Source: Emticicia sp. BO119
Lineage (GTDB): Bacteria; Bacteroidota; Bacteroidia; Cytophagales; Spirosomataceae
Length of the DNA: 64,000 nucleotides
Assembly (NCBI RefSeq): GCF_013912375.1
Contig: NZ_JACETV010000002.1
Coordinates: 806,001 to 870,000 of the forward strand
Reading direction: 5' to 3'
The notes under the pieces were generated by a model that was not told the origin of the DNA, did not search any database, and saw only the letters and a program-made list of their open reading frames with translations. Position numbers and translations under genes: made by a program. Positions within the stretch are counted from its first letter, which is position 1. Each line of letters starts with the position of its first letter. Of this stretch, positions 8,433 to 17,137 are shown piece after piece.

Positions 8433-9665
8433 CTATGAAACATTTACAGGATTTTCATTGATAACAATTGGCTGTGGAATTGGTTTCACCGTACGGGCAA
8501 TAAAAATGCTGAGAAAAATCATGGTAATGGCAAAATAACCTACCCACGCATAGTTCTCAATATAACCCGAGGTAGTTTTATGGATTATAAAACCACCAAT
8601 ATTAGCAGCCATTGCTTGGGCAAAAAGTTGTAGAGACGAGTTGATGGCCATAAAGCTTCCTCTTTGCTGTGGAGCTACTACATTAGAAATCATGGCCTGT
8701 GTGGGAATCATACGGCCATTTGAGAAAATAAAAAAGATACCTGCAACAAATAACACTGCCCACACTGCCCCGGAAAACATATTGGTAATAAGATAAATCG
8801 GAATTAACGACAAAAATGCAAATATCACAAAAATAGGGTATTTGCCTTTTTTATCGGCTAATTTACCGACCATAGGTGCTGAGAAGATAGTAAATAAACC
8901 ACCTACTAAATAAATCAGAAATATATTATTCTGACTAAAACCGACATTTGCAACTAAGGTAGGAGCTATATAAGGAATAATACTGAAATGCCCCAACATA
9001 ATAGTAGTTGAAAGCCATAAAGCCCTTAATTGATTAGGATTTTGCAGGATATTAGTAATAACCGTCAAAGGGTTTGGTTTTTCCAGATTATTCTTCAGAT
9101 GTTTGTCAATAGGAGGCACATATTTGATTATCAGAAAAATAACAATAAGCCCCAAGCCGCCTATCACTAAAAAAGGTGTATGCCAACCTGATTGATTAGC
9201 TAAAAATAAACCTGCCGGAATACCCACAACTGAAGCTATGGAAAAAGCAGTGGTGATAAAACCCATAGCTGTGGCTCTACGTTGGTAATCGAAAGTATCG
9301 GCAACGATTGACATGACCTGTGCACCAATCAAACCACCGAAAATTCCGGCTATCACACGTGCTAAAATCAAAAATTGATGAGTAGGGGCGAAAGCACAGG
9401 CAAAAGTACCTATTACAAAGCCTATATAGGCAAAGAGTACAACTTTTTTGCGGTCGTAATTATCTACAAAAAAAGCAGCTAAAAATCCTGAAATTCCGGC
9501 ACTCATGCCATAGGCAGAGACAATGAACCCAAAATGTCGGGGCGTAATATTGAAAATTTGCATGAGTTGAGGCCCCAGAGGCATCATAATCATGAAATCA
9601 ACTATATGTGTAAAGTTGATGCAGGCAAGTATAAAGAGTAATAATTTTTCTTTTGAACTCATCAC
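8433..9665 (-). CDS. MFS transporter (drug/arabinose efflux type)
   Basis: 410 residues with about 12 membrane helices. The inter-helix 2/3 motif A-like stretch 'FLAAFFVDNYDRKKVVLFAYIGF' (about 59-81) and the second-half repeat 'GKLADKKGKYPIF' (about 265-277) identify the Major Facilitator Superfamily. The N-terminal 'HIVDFMIMMPLGPQLMQIFNITP' resembles the MFS_1 drug-H+ antiporter and arabinose-efflux group. The substrate cannot be read from sequence. The SDR gene ends 52 bases upstream on the same strand, so SDR, MFS and DUF1684 may form one operon. Confidence 0.85.
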   Translation of the reverse strand: MMSSKEKLLLFILACINFTHIVDFMIMMPLGPQLMQIFNITPRHFGFIVSAYGMSAGISGFLAAFFVDNYDRKKVVLFAYIGFVIGTFACAFAPTHQFLILARVIAGIFGGLIGAQVMSIVADTFDYQRRATAMGFITTAFSIASVVGIPAGLFLANQSGWHTPFLVIGGLGLIVIFLIIKYVPPIDKHLKNNLEKPNPLTVITNILQNPNQLRALWLSTTIMLGHFSIIPYIAPTLVANVGFSQNNIFLIYLVGGLFTIFSAPMVGKLADKKGKYPIFVIFAFLSLIPIYLITNMFSGAVWAVLFVAGIFFIFSNGRMIPTQAMISNVVAPQQRGSFMAINSSLQLFAQAMAANIGGFIIHKTTSGYIENYAWVGYFAITMIFLSIFIARTVKPIPQPIVINENPVNVS

Positions 9666-9717
9666 ATAAAATCTTCGGAGTATATGTTTCCAACGAAAAT
9701 ATATGTGTCGTAGTTCA

Positions 9718-10515
9718 CTATTTATTACTATTTGCGAGCTGGCTATCCATGCTATTCACCGGAATCTTTCCTTGAACACTCCAGCCTCCATCTACAAAGA
9801 ATAATTGCCCTGAAACATAGCTTGAATCATCAGAAGCCAGGAATAATGCGGGGCCAACCATTTCTTCTGGCTCTCCAGTACGTCCCATTGGTACTACGCC
9901 ACCCCAGTTGGTTCTATAATTAGGGTCTTCTTTCAGATTGCGCTCTACATTAATAGGGCCGGGGCCAAAAGTATTCACACGGATATTATAAGGAGCTAAT
10001 TCAACAGCCATTTGCTCTGCCATTGCATGAATACCACCTTTGCTGGTAGAATAGGTAATCAGGTTTTTTACACTCAAAGCAGCACAGATAGTTGAAATAT
10101 TAATAATGCTTCCACCGCCATTCGTACGCATAATTTTGGCGGCCTCGATAGAACAGAATAATGTACCTTTCAGGTTAACGCCCATTACTGTATCAAAAAC
10201 GACTTCATCGGTTTCAAAGAAATCGCTCCAGCCTGTAATACCTGCATTATTGACTAATACATCAAGTTTATGGTATTTCTCAGTAATCTTTGCAAACATC
10301 TCTCTGATTTCTGAAACCTTTGAAATATCAGCATATATCACTTCCGATTGCCTTCCCAGGGCTCTGATTTTAGCCACTACTTCTTCTGCATAATTTGCTC
10401 CTGCTACTTCGTTAATAATGACATCGGCACCCTCCCGGGCGAATCCTAATGCAATGGCCTCGCCAATCCCACGTCCGGCACCTGTAATAAGGGCAATTTT
10501 ATTTTTTAATCGCAT
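9718..10515 (-). CDS. Short-chain dehydrogenase/reductase (SDR)
   Basis: 265 residues of the classical SDR family. The cofactor motif T-G-A-G-R-G-I-G is at residues 11-18, N-N-A-G at 89-92, and the catalytic S141 and Y155-x3-K159 are intact. 'RVNTFGPGPI' and 'LFLASDDSSYVSGQLFFVDGG' complete the fold. It is related to glucose 1-dehydrogenase and 3-oxoacyl-ACP reductase (FabG-like) enzymes; the substrate is undetermined. A possible -7 box (TACTTTTG, minus strand, 10538-10545) lies 23 bases upstream of the start. The REPIN-like inverted repeat separates it from the upstream ThuA gene. Confidence 0.88.
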   Translation of the reverse strand: MRLKNKIALITGAGRGIGEAIALGFAREGADVIINEVAGANYAEEVVAKIRALGRQSEVIYADISKVSEIREMFAKITEKYHKLDVLVNNAGITGWSDFFETDEVVFDTVMGVNLKGTLFCSIEAAKIMRTNGGGSIINISTICAALSVKNLITYSTSKGGIHAMAEQMAVELAPYNIRVNTFGPGPINVERNLKEDPNYRTNWGGVVPMGRTGEPEEMVGPALFLASDDSSYVSGQLFFVDGGWSVQGKIPVNSMDSQLANSNK

Positions 10516-10557
10516 GGTTGAATAGAATATTGAAAACCAAAAGTAATAAAAAAAATT

Positions 10558-10712
10558 GTGGCGCGAACGTCTCGTTCGCAGTGAATACAGGCATTTGGAA
10601 GAAAGCTATTTATAATGGAAATAATTTTCTACTAATACCTCCTAATAAATTAGTCTTCCGTTTTTCAATGCCCATTGCGAACGAGACGCGACCGTCGCCC
10701 GGTTCGCGCCAC
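10558..10712. repeat. REPIN-like GC-rich inverted repeat element
   Basis: About 155 bases much richer in GC at its ends than the flanking DNA. The outer arms GTGGCGCGAAC (10558-10568) and GTTCGCGCCAC (10702-10712) are exact complements, as are the inner arms GTCTCGTTCGCA (10569-10580) and TGCGAACGAGAC (10676-10687). Each end also folds on itself through GCGAAC/GTTCGC (10563-10579 and 10677-10707). The right end carries 14 extra bases with a nested GCGAC-C-GTCGC hairpin. The AT-rich interior also pairs imperfectly (GCATT...GGAAGA). This is the layout of two REP-like hairpins in inverted orientation. It fills the gap between the ThuA and SDR genes. No transposase is nearby. Confidence 0.7.
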
Positions 10713-10718
10713 AAAACT

Positions 10719-11489
10719 TTACAACCCTTTCCCGGTAGCAGCCCAATAAATAGCACCAAACAAATGGTCAAGGAAGAGCGAATCGCTGAAATTTTGTGGT
10801 ACGTGTCCCATGGCAGTATAGAATGCTCTACCGCCGTCGTAGTTATGATACCATGAAATAGGGTGGAAGCCCATGCCTTTCCCTTCATTATCTCCCCATT
10901 TTACAACCGGATTGTAGGTTTTCTCATCAATAGAAATTAAGAAATGTAGATCTTTTGACTTGGCAGCACTGAACTCATACCATTCATCAGTCCATAAAAG
11001 TTTAGCAGGAAAACGTTCCATACCCGGAAAATTTTTGTCTTCTACTTTGAGATAGGCAGTCTGGATAGTCGGGTGAATCTTGAACATCATACCCACCATT
11101 TTGGTATACCATTCCCAGTCATATTCAGTATCGCTGGCACTATGAATACCTACATAACCTTTACCCGATTGAATAAATTTTTCAAAGGCTGTTTGTTGCT
11201 CTGGGGTCAGGATATTTCCGGTTGTGTTTAGAAAAATTACGGCTTCGTAATTAGCCAGATCTTTTTCATTGAAAACCGAAGCGTTCTCCTGCCAGCTAAC
11301 CGAAAAGAATTGTCTTTCAGCCATAGCCTTGATAGCCGTTACTCCTTCGTTGATAGATTCGTGGTGGAAGCCGTCAGTCTTACTGAATAAAAGTACTCTG
11401 AATTGTTTTCTTTGGGCAAAAGAAGAGGAAGAAAAGCAAAGTACGAATACAAGCATTAGTAATGCTTTAGGAGTGAGTAGTAGTTTCAT
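10719..11489 (-). CDS. ThuA-like domain exported protein
   Basis: 256 residues with a signal peptide (about 1-25, ending 'SSFAQ'). The ThuA domain begins 'FRVLLFSKTDGFHHESINEGVTAI' (about 29-52). The glutamine-amidotransferase-like features 'VIFLNTTGNILTPEQQTAFEKFIQSGKGYVGIHSASDTEYDWEWYTKMVG' span about 85-134, and 'HPISWYHNYDGGRAFYTAMGH' lies near the end. ThuA proteins are linked to trehalose and other sugar utilisation, but the biochemical activity is poorly defined. Its stop codon lies 7 bases beyond the REPIN-like element. A Bacteroidota-type promoter is visible upstream at 11548-11578. Confidence 0.87.
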   Translation of the reverse strand: MKLLLTPKALLMLVFVLCFSSSSFAQRKQFRVLLFSKTDGFHHESINEGVTAIKAMAERQFFSVSWQENASVFNEKDLANYEAVIFLNTTGNILTPEQQTAFEKFIQSGKGYVGIHSASDTEYDWEWYTKMVGMMFKIHPTIQTAYLKVEDKNFPGMERFPAKLLWTDEWYEFSAAKSKDLHFLISIDEKTYNPVVKWGDNEGKGMGFHPISWYHNYDGGRAFYTAMGHVPQNFSDSLFLDHLFGAIYWAATGKGL

Positions 11490-11547
11490 TGTTTAATAAT
11501 TTAGGTAGATTGAATATTTCGTGTCAAATAAACACTTATTAATTTAA

Positions 11548-11578
11548 CAAATGTATTGTTTTGTCTTAAATCAACCAA
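11548..11578 (-). promoter_or_regulatory. Predicted Bacteroidota promoter of the ThuA gene
   Basis: On the minus strand a -7 box TACATTTG (11555-11548) lies 20 bases downstream of a TTG (-33 element, 11578-11576). This fits the TTG-N19-21-TAnnTTTG consensus of the Bacteroidota primary sigma factor. The predicted start of transcription is about 50 bases before the ThuA start codon. Confidence 0.55.
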
Positions 11579-11583
11579 TAAAA

Positions 11584-11628
11584 GAGGGGAGATTAAAAAT
11601 CATCTCCCGACAATTTTAATCTCCCCTC
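11584..11628 (-). terminator. Hairpin terminator of the thiolase gene
   Basis: A perfect 15-bp inverted repeat: GAGGGGAGATTAAAA (11584-11598) and TTTTAATCTCCCCTC (11614-11628), with a 15-base loop. It begins 36 bases after the thiolase stop codon (minus strand) and lies before the ThuA promoter. A strong U-run is lacking, but the stem is GC-rich and perfect. Probably a terminator separating the two transcription units. Confidence 0.65.
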
Positions 11629-11664
11629 AATAAATTATATCTGCTATATCTGAAGTAAGGCCTC

Positions 11665-12843
11665 TTAATTCAGGAATTCATATATACCTGCCACACCTTG
11701 TCCGCCACCTACGCAGGCAGTTACCATACCGTATTTCTTATTCTGACGGCGAAGCTCGTTCAGCACCTGAACTGATAATCTGCCTCCGGTTGAACCCAAG
11801 GCATGCCCTAAAGCAATTGCGCCACCGTTCGGGTTAATTTTGTTCATATCTAAACCTAATTCTTTGATAACAGCTAATGATTGTGCAGCAAAGGCTTCAT
11901 TCAATTCGATTACATCAATATCATCCTGTTTCAAGCCTGCCTGTTTTAATGCTACCGGAATAGCTGCTACAGGGCCGATACCCATAATACGAGGTTCAAC
12001 CCCTGCCGAGGCGTAGGCCATCATGCGAGCAATGGGTTTCAAGCCTAATTCATTCACCATTTTCTCTGACATCACAATCACGAAAGCGGCACCATCTGAA
12101 GTTTGTGAAGAGTTACCTGCTGTTACACTCCCGTCCATCGTGAATACAGGTTTTAGTTTGGCCAATGCTTCTAAGCTTGTATCAGCGCGTGGGCCTTCGT
12201 CTTTTGTAACAGTGTATTCTTTGGTTTTCTTTTTGCCCGAATTCTGGTCAAAGAATGTTTCCTGCACTTTAATCGGCACAATTTCTTCATCAAATTTGCC
12301 TTCTGCCTGTGCAGCTAAAGCTTTTTTGTGAGAATTGTAGGAAAACAAGTCTTGTTCTTCACGACTGATACCGAATTGCTGGGCTACCTGTTCGGCAGTT
12401 AAACCCATACCAATATAATAATCAGGATGTGTAGATGCCAGATTATAGTTTAAGGCTGTTTTCCAACCCATTGTTGGCACTAATGACATCGATTCTGTAC
12501 CACCAGCCACAATACAATCGGCCATTCCGGCATGGATTTTAGCGGCTGCCATTGCAATTGTTTCTACACCTGAACCACAATAGCGGTTTACGGTTACACC
12601 CGGTACGGTTTTGCCCAATGCTAATAACGAGATGTAACGTGCCATTTGCATGCCCTGCTCTGCTTCCGGTACGGCGTTTCCTACGATTACGTCCTCTACA
12701 CGGGCAGGGTCTAAATTTGGAACGCTTGCCATCAGATGTTTGATAACCTCTGCCGCTAAATCATCAGGGCGGGTAAAACGGAATACTCCTTTAGGTGCTT
12801 TGCCGACTGCACTACGGTAGCCAGCGACTATATATGCATTCAT
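11665..12843 (-). CDS. fadA: Acetyl-CoA C-acyltransferase (beta-oxidation thiolase)
   Basis: 392 residues, the usual thiolase length. The nucleophilic cysteine is C89 in 'VNRYCGSGVET'. The C-terminal catalytic residues appear in 'GGAIALGHALGSTGGR' (His) and 'TACVGGGQG' (second Cys), and 'IELNEAFAAQ' is present. It catalyses CoA-dependent cleavage of 3-ketoacyl-CoA in fatty-acid oxidation. The FadN-type fusion gene ends 76 bases upstream on the same strand, so together they form a fadN-fadA type unit supplying steps 2-4 of the cycle. The symbol is by function; an exact ortholog assignment would need a tree. Confidence 0.88.
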   Translation of the reverse strand: MNAYIVAGYRSAVGKAPKGVFRFTRPDDLAAEVIKHLMASVPNLDPARVEDVIVGNAVPEAEQGMQMARYISLLALGKTVPGVTVNRYCGSGVETIAMAAAKIHAGMADCIVAGGTESMSLVPTMGWKTALNYNLASTHPDYYIGMGLTAEQVAQQFGISREEQDLFSYNSHKKALAAQAEGKFDEEIVPIKVQETFFDQNSGKKKTKEYTVTKDEGPRADTSLEALAKLKPVFTMDGSVTAGNSSQTSDGAAFVIVMSEKMVNELGLKPIARMMAYASAGVEPRIMGIGPVAAIPVALKQAGLKQDDIDVIELNEAFAAQSLAVIKELGLDMNKINPNGGAIALGHALGSTGGRLSVQVLNELRRQNKKYGMVTACVGGGQGVAGIYEFLN

Positions 12844-12919
12844 GTTCTGCTATTTTTATCTTAACCCTTAGAAAGTTTTAACTTAAGAAGAGCGAATGTG
12901 TTTTAATAATATAACAATA

Positions 12920-15328
12920 TTAATTTCTTGGGGGTTTCCCACCGCTTAATAGTCCTTGCATACGCTCCAATGTTTTCTTTTCACCTGTCAAAGAAAGGAA
13001 AGCCTCTCTTTCAAGGTCTAAAAGATACTGCTCTGAAACATTCTGCGGATAACTTAAATCACCACCACAAATCACATAAGCTAATTTATCAGCAATTTTA
13101 GCATCATGTTCAGTAATATATCTACCCATGAGCATACCCGTAATACCCGCTTTGAAAAGCGCAATCCCGGTTTTACCTTGAACCTTAATATCTGTGCGTT
13201 GCTTAGGCTGAGTGTATCCATCTTCGGCCAGTTTGATAGCTTCTTCTTTTGCTTCAGCAATCAGACGACTACGGTTCAGCACGATTCTGTCTTTATCCGG
13301 TTTCAGATAATTCATGTCAAACGCCTCTTGTGCTGAGGTAGAAACTTTAGCCTGAGCAATGTTCATAAAGGCAGACTGTAGAATATTTAATTCAGTATCA
13401 CCGGTATGATACATATCCGAGCAACGAACAGCCATTTCTTTTGTTCCACCACCGGCAGGAATCAGACCAACACCTAATTCAACTAATCCCATATAAGTTT
13501 CGGCATGAGCCAGCACTCTGTCAGCATGTAGATTCAACTCACAACCACCGCCTAAGGCCAGACTATGAACGGCTGTTACAACAGGTATAGAAGAGTATCT
13601 GGCACGCATCATCGTTTGCTGGAATTGCGCAATCATCATATTGATTTCGTCATACTCCTGCTCAATGGCAAACATGAACAGCATAGCTAAATTTGCTCCT
13701 GCTGAGAATGCTTCATTTGAATCATTTCCTACTACCAAACCTCTGAAATCTTTTTCTGCAACGGCATAGGCTTTGTTTAGCCCTTCCACCACTTCTGCGC
13801 CGAAAGTATTCATTTTTGAGTGGAACTCTACTCCAGCAATGCCATCACCTAAATCGAAAATGGTAGAACCCGCATTTTTCCAGATAACGTTTGTCTGGCG
13901 AAGATTATCCAGAATAATAAACGACTCTGTGCCCGGAATTACTTTGTATGATTTACTTGGAATATCATAGTATTTCTTTTTACCTCCCTCGACTTTATAG
14001 AAAGTTTCGTTACCTGCTTCTAACATTTCATATACCCATGCAGCAGGTTTCATATTCAGGTCTTCCATGATTTTGAGCATCGGTTTTACACCAATGGCAT
14101 CCCATGTTTCAAAAAGACCCAATTCCCAACCAAAGCCCGCACAAATGGCTGAATCTATTCTATATAATTCGTCAGATATTTCAGGAATACGATTGGTTGA
14201 ATAGCGGAAGAAATCGGCAAAGGTTTTTCTGTAGAATTCACCTGCATTGTCTTTTCCGGCTAAAAGCACCGAGAATCGTTTCTTCAAATCGTCAATGCTT
14301 TTGGTGGTTTCGAGCGTAGCAAATTTTACTTTTTGCGATGGTTTATATTCAAAAGTTTTCAGGTCTAAAGCCAGAATAACCGTCTGACCTTTTTCGTCTT
14401 TGGTTTTTTTATAGAAGCCTTGTCCGGTCTTATCACCCAGCCACTTGTTTTCCATCAGTTTCACCATAACCGGCGGCAATTGGAAAGCATCTTTCGACTC
14501 ATCATTCTCTAAAACCTTTGATAAATTATTACATACATTCACAGTTGTATCCAGACCCACCACATCAGACAAACGGAAAGTGCCTGATTTCGGACGGCCA
14601 ACAACAGGGCCGGTCAATTTATCTACTTCTTCAACCGTCAAGCCCATTTCTTCTGCTACTCTAATGGTTTGTACCATTGCATAGATACCCAGGCGGTTGG
14701 CAATAAAAGCCGGTGTATCTTTACATAGTACGGTTGTTTTGCCTAAATACAAATCGCCATAATGCATCAGAAAATCAACAATGGCCGGGTCTGTCTGAGG
14801 CGTTGGAATAATCTCCAGCAAGCGCAGGTAGCGAGGAGGATTAAAGAAGTGTGTGCCGCAGAAATGTTTCTGAAAATCTTCTGAACGGCCTTCTGCCATC
14901 AGATGAATAGGAATACCGGAAGTATTAGAGGTAATCAGAGTACCGGGTTTACGGAACTGCTCTACTTTCTCATAAATCGATTTTTTGATGTCTAATCGCT
15001 CAACTACTACCTCAATAATCCAGTCATAATCCTTGATTTTAGGCATATCATCGTCGAAATTACCCAGTTTTACACGAGTAACCGACTGCTGACTAAAAAC
15101 AGGGGATGGACTGGCTTTAACAGCCGCCATAAACAATTCATTAACGATTCTATTACGTACTGCCGGATGAGTAGTATCAAGGCCTTTGGCTTTCTCCGCA
15201 TCATTAGGCTCGCGTGGTACCATGTCGAGTAGCAGTACTTCTACTCCAATATTAGCAAAGTGCAAGGCAATACGACTACCCATAATACCCGCACCTAAAA
15301 CAGTTACTTTTTTTATACTACGATTCAT
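12920..15328 (-). CDS. fadN: 3-hydroxyacyl-CoA dehydrogenase / enoyl-CoA hydratase fusion, FadN type
   Basis: 802 residues. The dehydrogenase half comes first: NAD-binding 'VLGAGIMGSRIALHFANIGVEVLLLD' (about 9-34), 'SNTSGIPI' and 'FCGTHFFNPPRYLRLLEIIPT' (His in the catalytic site) at about 135-175, then a C-terminal 3HCDH domain (about 200-300) and a second 3HCDH-like segment near 370-430. The crotonase half follows: 'FSAGANLAML' (about 555-564) and 'LALGGGCELNLHADRVLAHAETYMGLVELGVGLIPAGGG' (about 605-645). This order is as in Bacillus FadN, the reverse of E. coli FadB. It performs hydration and NAD-dependent oxidation in beta-oxidation and pairs with the downstream thiolase. No acyl-CoA dehydrogenase is adjacent. 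Confidence 0.9.
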   Translation of the reverse strand: MNRSIKKVTVLGAGIMGSRIALHFANIGVEVLLLDMVPREPNDAEKAKGLDTTHPAVRNRIVNELFMAAVKASPSPVFSQQSVTRVKLGNFDDDMPKIKDYDWIIEVVVERLDIKKSIYEKVEQFRKPGTLITSNTSGIPIHLMAEGRSEDFQKHFCGTHFFNPPRYLRLLEIIPTPQTDPAIVDFLMHYGDLYLGKTTVLCKDTPAFIANRLGIYAMVQTIRVAEEMGLTVEEVDKLTGPVVGRPKSGTFRLSDVVGLDTTVNVCNNLSKVLENDESKDAFQLPPVMVKLMENKWLGDKTGQGFYKKTKDEKGQTVILALDLKTFEYKPSQKVKFATLETTKSIDDLKKRFSVLLAGKDNAGEFYRKTFADFFRYSTNRIPEISDELYRIDSAICAGFGWELGLFETWDAIGVKPMLKIMEDLNMKPAAWVYEMLEAGNETFYKVEGGKKKYYDIPSKSYKVIPGTESFIILDNLRQTNVIWKNAGSTIFDLGDGIAGVEFHSKMNTFGAEVVEGLNKAYAVAEKDFRGLVVGNDSNEAFSAGANLAMLFMFAIEQEYDEINMMIAQFQQTMMRARYSSIPVVTAVHSLALGGGCELNLHADRVLAHAETYMGLVELGVGLIPAGGGTKEMAVRCSDMYHTGDTELNILQSAFMNIAQAKVSTSAQEAFDMNYLKPDKDRIVLNRSRLIAEAKEEAIKLAEDGYTQPKQRTDIKVQGKTGIALFKAGITGMLMGRYITEHDAKIADKLAYVICGGDLSYPQNVSEQYLLDLEREAFLSLTGEKKTLERMQGLLSGGKPPRN

Positions 15329-15424
15329 GCTTTAGTTGAATATGATTTTTTAAAAACAGATGGATTATTATATGGTAACAGAAAAATAATTTAACAACAA
15401 ATAAAAATAGAACAGTTAAAAGAA

Positions 15425-16126
15425 CTAAACATTAACACCAAAAAAGTAGCCTACTAACGCCGAAAGCCCCATAGCAACTGTACCCCAGATCGTAATTCTC
15501 ATAATGGCTTTCCTGACACTTGAACCACCGGTTTTTGCTGATATTATTCCTAAGATAATTAAAAATAAGATTGTAAACCCGTAAAGCCAATATTCCATTC
15601 CGGTCACGGGTGTAAGTAATGTTACTAACAGGGGTAGTATTCCGCCTACAGTAAATGATGTACCCGACGCCAGCGCTGCCTGAAGTGGATTTGCCTGACT
15701 AATCTCATTGATACCTAATTCGTCTCTGATGTGAGCCCCTAACGCATCAGCATCTGTTAACTCTTTAGCAACCTGCCAGGCGGTTTCTTTCTTTAAGCCT
15801 CTTTTCTCATAGATTTGAGCCAGAATTTGTAGTTCTATTTCAGGCATTTCTTTTAATTCCTGAGCTTCTCTTCTTATATCTGCCTTTTCAATATCGGTCT
15901 GCGAACTAACAGAAACATATTCACCGGCTGCCATTGATAGAGCACCGGCAACCAGACCTGCCACTGTAGCTAAAATAATAGGCTCTCTTGTTGAACTTGC
16001 GGCAGCTACACCTATTGCAAGACTTGATATAGAAATAATTCCGTCATTTGCACCTAATACAGCAGCTCTCAGCCAGTTACTTTTATGTATATAATGGTTA
16101 TCTAAATAGTTATCTATTGTTATCAT
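15425..16126 (-). CDS. VIT1/CCC1-family iron/manganese transporter
   Basis: 233 residues. The first helix 'WLRAAVLGANDGIISISSLAIGVAAA' (about 19-44) and second helix region 'AGLVAGALSMAAGEYVSVSSQTDIEKAD' (about 55-82) are the hallmark of the VIT family, with the G-x-N-D and metal-binding E/D residues. A cytosolic helical metal-binding segment (about 80-140, 'EAQELKEMPEIELQILAQIYEKRGL') is followed by three more helices. The family moves Fe2+ or Mn2+ out of the cytosol. It stands alone: 96 bases upstream of the fadN start and about 200 bases from the DUF4442 gene. No metal-responsive operator was recognised. Confidence 0.88.
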   Translation of the reverse strand: MITIDNYLDNHYIHKSNWLRAAVLGANDGIISISSLAIGVAAASSTREPIILATVAGLVAGALSMAAGEYVSVSSQTDIEKADIRREAQELKEMPEIELQILAQIYEKRGLKKETAWQVAKELTDADALGAHIRDELGINEISQANPLQAALASGTSFTVGGILPLLVTLLTPVTGMEYWLYGFTILFLIILGIISAKTGGSSVRKAIMRITIWGTVAMGLSALVGYFFGVNV

Positions 16127-16328
16127 CTTTCGGTTATCTTTAAAATGATGTCCAACTTTATTATTTGAGTTTTACCAACAATTCCTGACTTCTTAAAGTG
16201 GTATAAAGTATTCTTTGAATCTTTATAGCCTCTGGTTATAATTTCTTAACTTTTAGATTTTATCTTCAATCTGTTCGAATTTATTGTTTCCTTCCGTTTT
16301 AAAGAAATGATTTTTGTATAACCGAAAA

Positions 16329-16817
16329 TTATTTCTTCAGAACCCACGCCCAGTTCATCTCTGCTACAACAACTTCTTCTTCCGTTTCATCAATAATTTT
16401 TACAGCTACATTAATATCGCCTTTATCTGTTTCACGAATCTGGCTAATTTGCTGCTCTGTCAGCGTTGCTATGGCTTTTTGTTGGCCTTGACTACGTCTG
16501 ATAAATTTTACTGAGAGATTTTTCATCAAAGGCAATTTGTTGTCGGGGATATTCATACCCACCACCATCCCAGTAGCAGTTTCAGCCAGAAGGGTAGTAG
16601 CCGCAGCATGAATCTGCCCGATATGATTCTGAACTTTAGTTTTGTTGGGAAGTGTAACTACAACCTCACGACACGTCATTTTTTCGAAATGGATACCTGC
16701 TGTGCCAACGAATTTAACAAATTTACCGATGGAATAATTAAGTAACCAATTTTGCAGAAAAGCTGGCATTTTCTGAACCTTTGCAAGGTTTCGGTTAAGG
16801 TTGTTGTTATATTCCAT
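16329..16817 (-). CDS. DUF4442 hotdog-fold (thioesterase-like) protein
   Basis: 162 residues from the ATG at 16815-16817. A longer open frame to 17057 exists, but its first 80 residues read through the promoter and operators and look non-coding. The DUF4442 / YiiD-C hotdog domain is seen in 'GKFVKFVGTAGIHFEKMTCREVVVTLPNKTKVQNHIGQIHAAATTLLAETATGMV'; the N-H-x-G-x-x-H-A-A helix is the thioesterase-like motif. Members are thought to hydrolyse acyl-CoA thioesters, though few have been assayed. The promoter carries two copies of the palindrome found at the second thiolase gene (31197), linking it to fatty-acid metabolism. Confidence 0.8.
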   Translation of the reverse strand: MEYNNNLNRNLAKVQKMPAFLQNWLLNYSIGKFVKFVGTAGIHFEKMTCREVVVTLPNKTKVQNHIGQIHAAATTLLAETATGMVVGMNIPDNKLPLMKNLSVKFIRRSQGQQKAIATLTEQQISQIRETDKGDINVAVKIIDETEEEVVVAEMNWAWVLKK

Positions 16818-16886
16818 TAGGATTGAGAGAAAGATATTAGTATCTTTAGATGATTTTTTTACGACCATCTCAGAACTAAATAATAG

Positions 16887-16898
16887 TATGCAAGCATA
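16887..16898. promoter_or_regulatory. Operator palindrome TATGC-AA-GCATA (site 1, DUF4442 gene)
   Basis: The 12-base near-palindrome TATGCAAGCATA has 5-bp arms and a 2-base centre. It lies 9 bases past the -7 box on the minus strand, overlapping the predicted transcription start region. The same 12 bases occur at 16931-16942 and 31152-31163. Its position suggests repressor binding. Confidence 0.65.
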
Positions 16899-16907
16899 AT
16901 TATCCGA

Positions 16908-16937
16908 CAAAGATACAGGAAACAAAATATTATGCAA
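16908..16937 (-). promoter_or_regulatory. Predicted promoter of the DUF4442 gene
   Basis: On the minus strand the -7 box TATCTTTG (16915-16908) is preceded at 19 bases by TTG (16937-16935). This is an excellent match to TTG-N19-TAnnTTTG. The -33 TTG lies inside operator site 2. Predicted transcription starts near 16902, giving a leader of about 85 bases. Confidence 0.7.
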
Positions 16938-16942
16938 GCATA
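16931..16942. promoter_or_regulatory. Operator palindrome TATGC-AA-GCATA (site 2, DUF4442 gene)
   Basis: An identical 12-base palindrome centred 44 bases (about four helical turns) from site 1. It covers the -33 element of the DUF4442 promoter. Flanking bases are also conserved: CATACTAAT follows this site and the thiolase site at 31152, and site 1 read on the other strand has CATACTATT. Confidence 0.65.
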
Positions 16943-17137
16943 CTAATATAAAATTTATTCGCAACAAATTAAGGATAAATAAGGCAATAAAAATTTTGTA
17001 TTGGTGAGGGTTTTTATGAAACCATTTTTTTGTGGCATTGGTTTTTATTGGTGACACTCAGATATAACACTCTACCATTAGATTATTTTTATTGATTTAA
17101 TATTATTCGATAAAAATTAAAATCACTATTTGTTTAT

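Noticed and set aside
10518-10856. 112-codon plus-strand open frame
   Set aside because: It runs through the inverted repeat and into the antisense of the ThuA gene; no family resemblance.
16223-16241. TTATAGCC/GGTTATAA hairpin between VIT and DUF4442 genes
   Set aside because: Only an 8-bp stem with a G-U pair and no tail; too weak to call a terminator.
16818-17057. 80-residue N-terminal extension of the DUF4442 gene
   Set aside because: It would translate the promoter and both operators; the family start matches the ATG at 16817.
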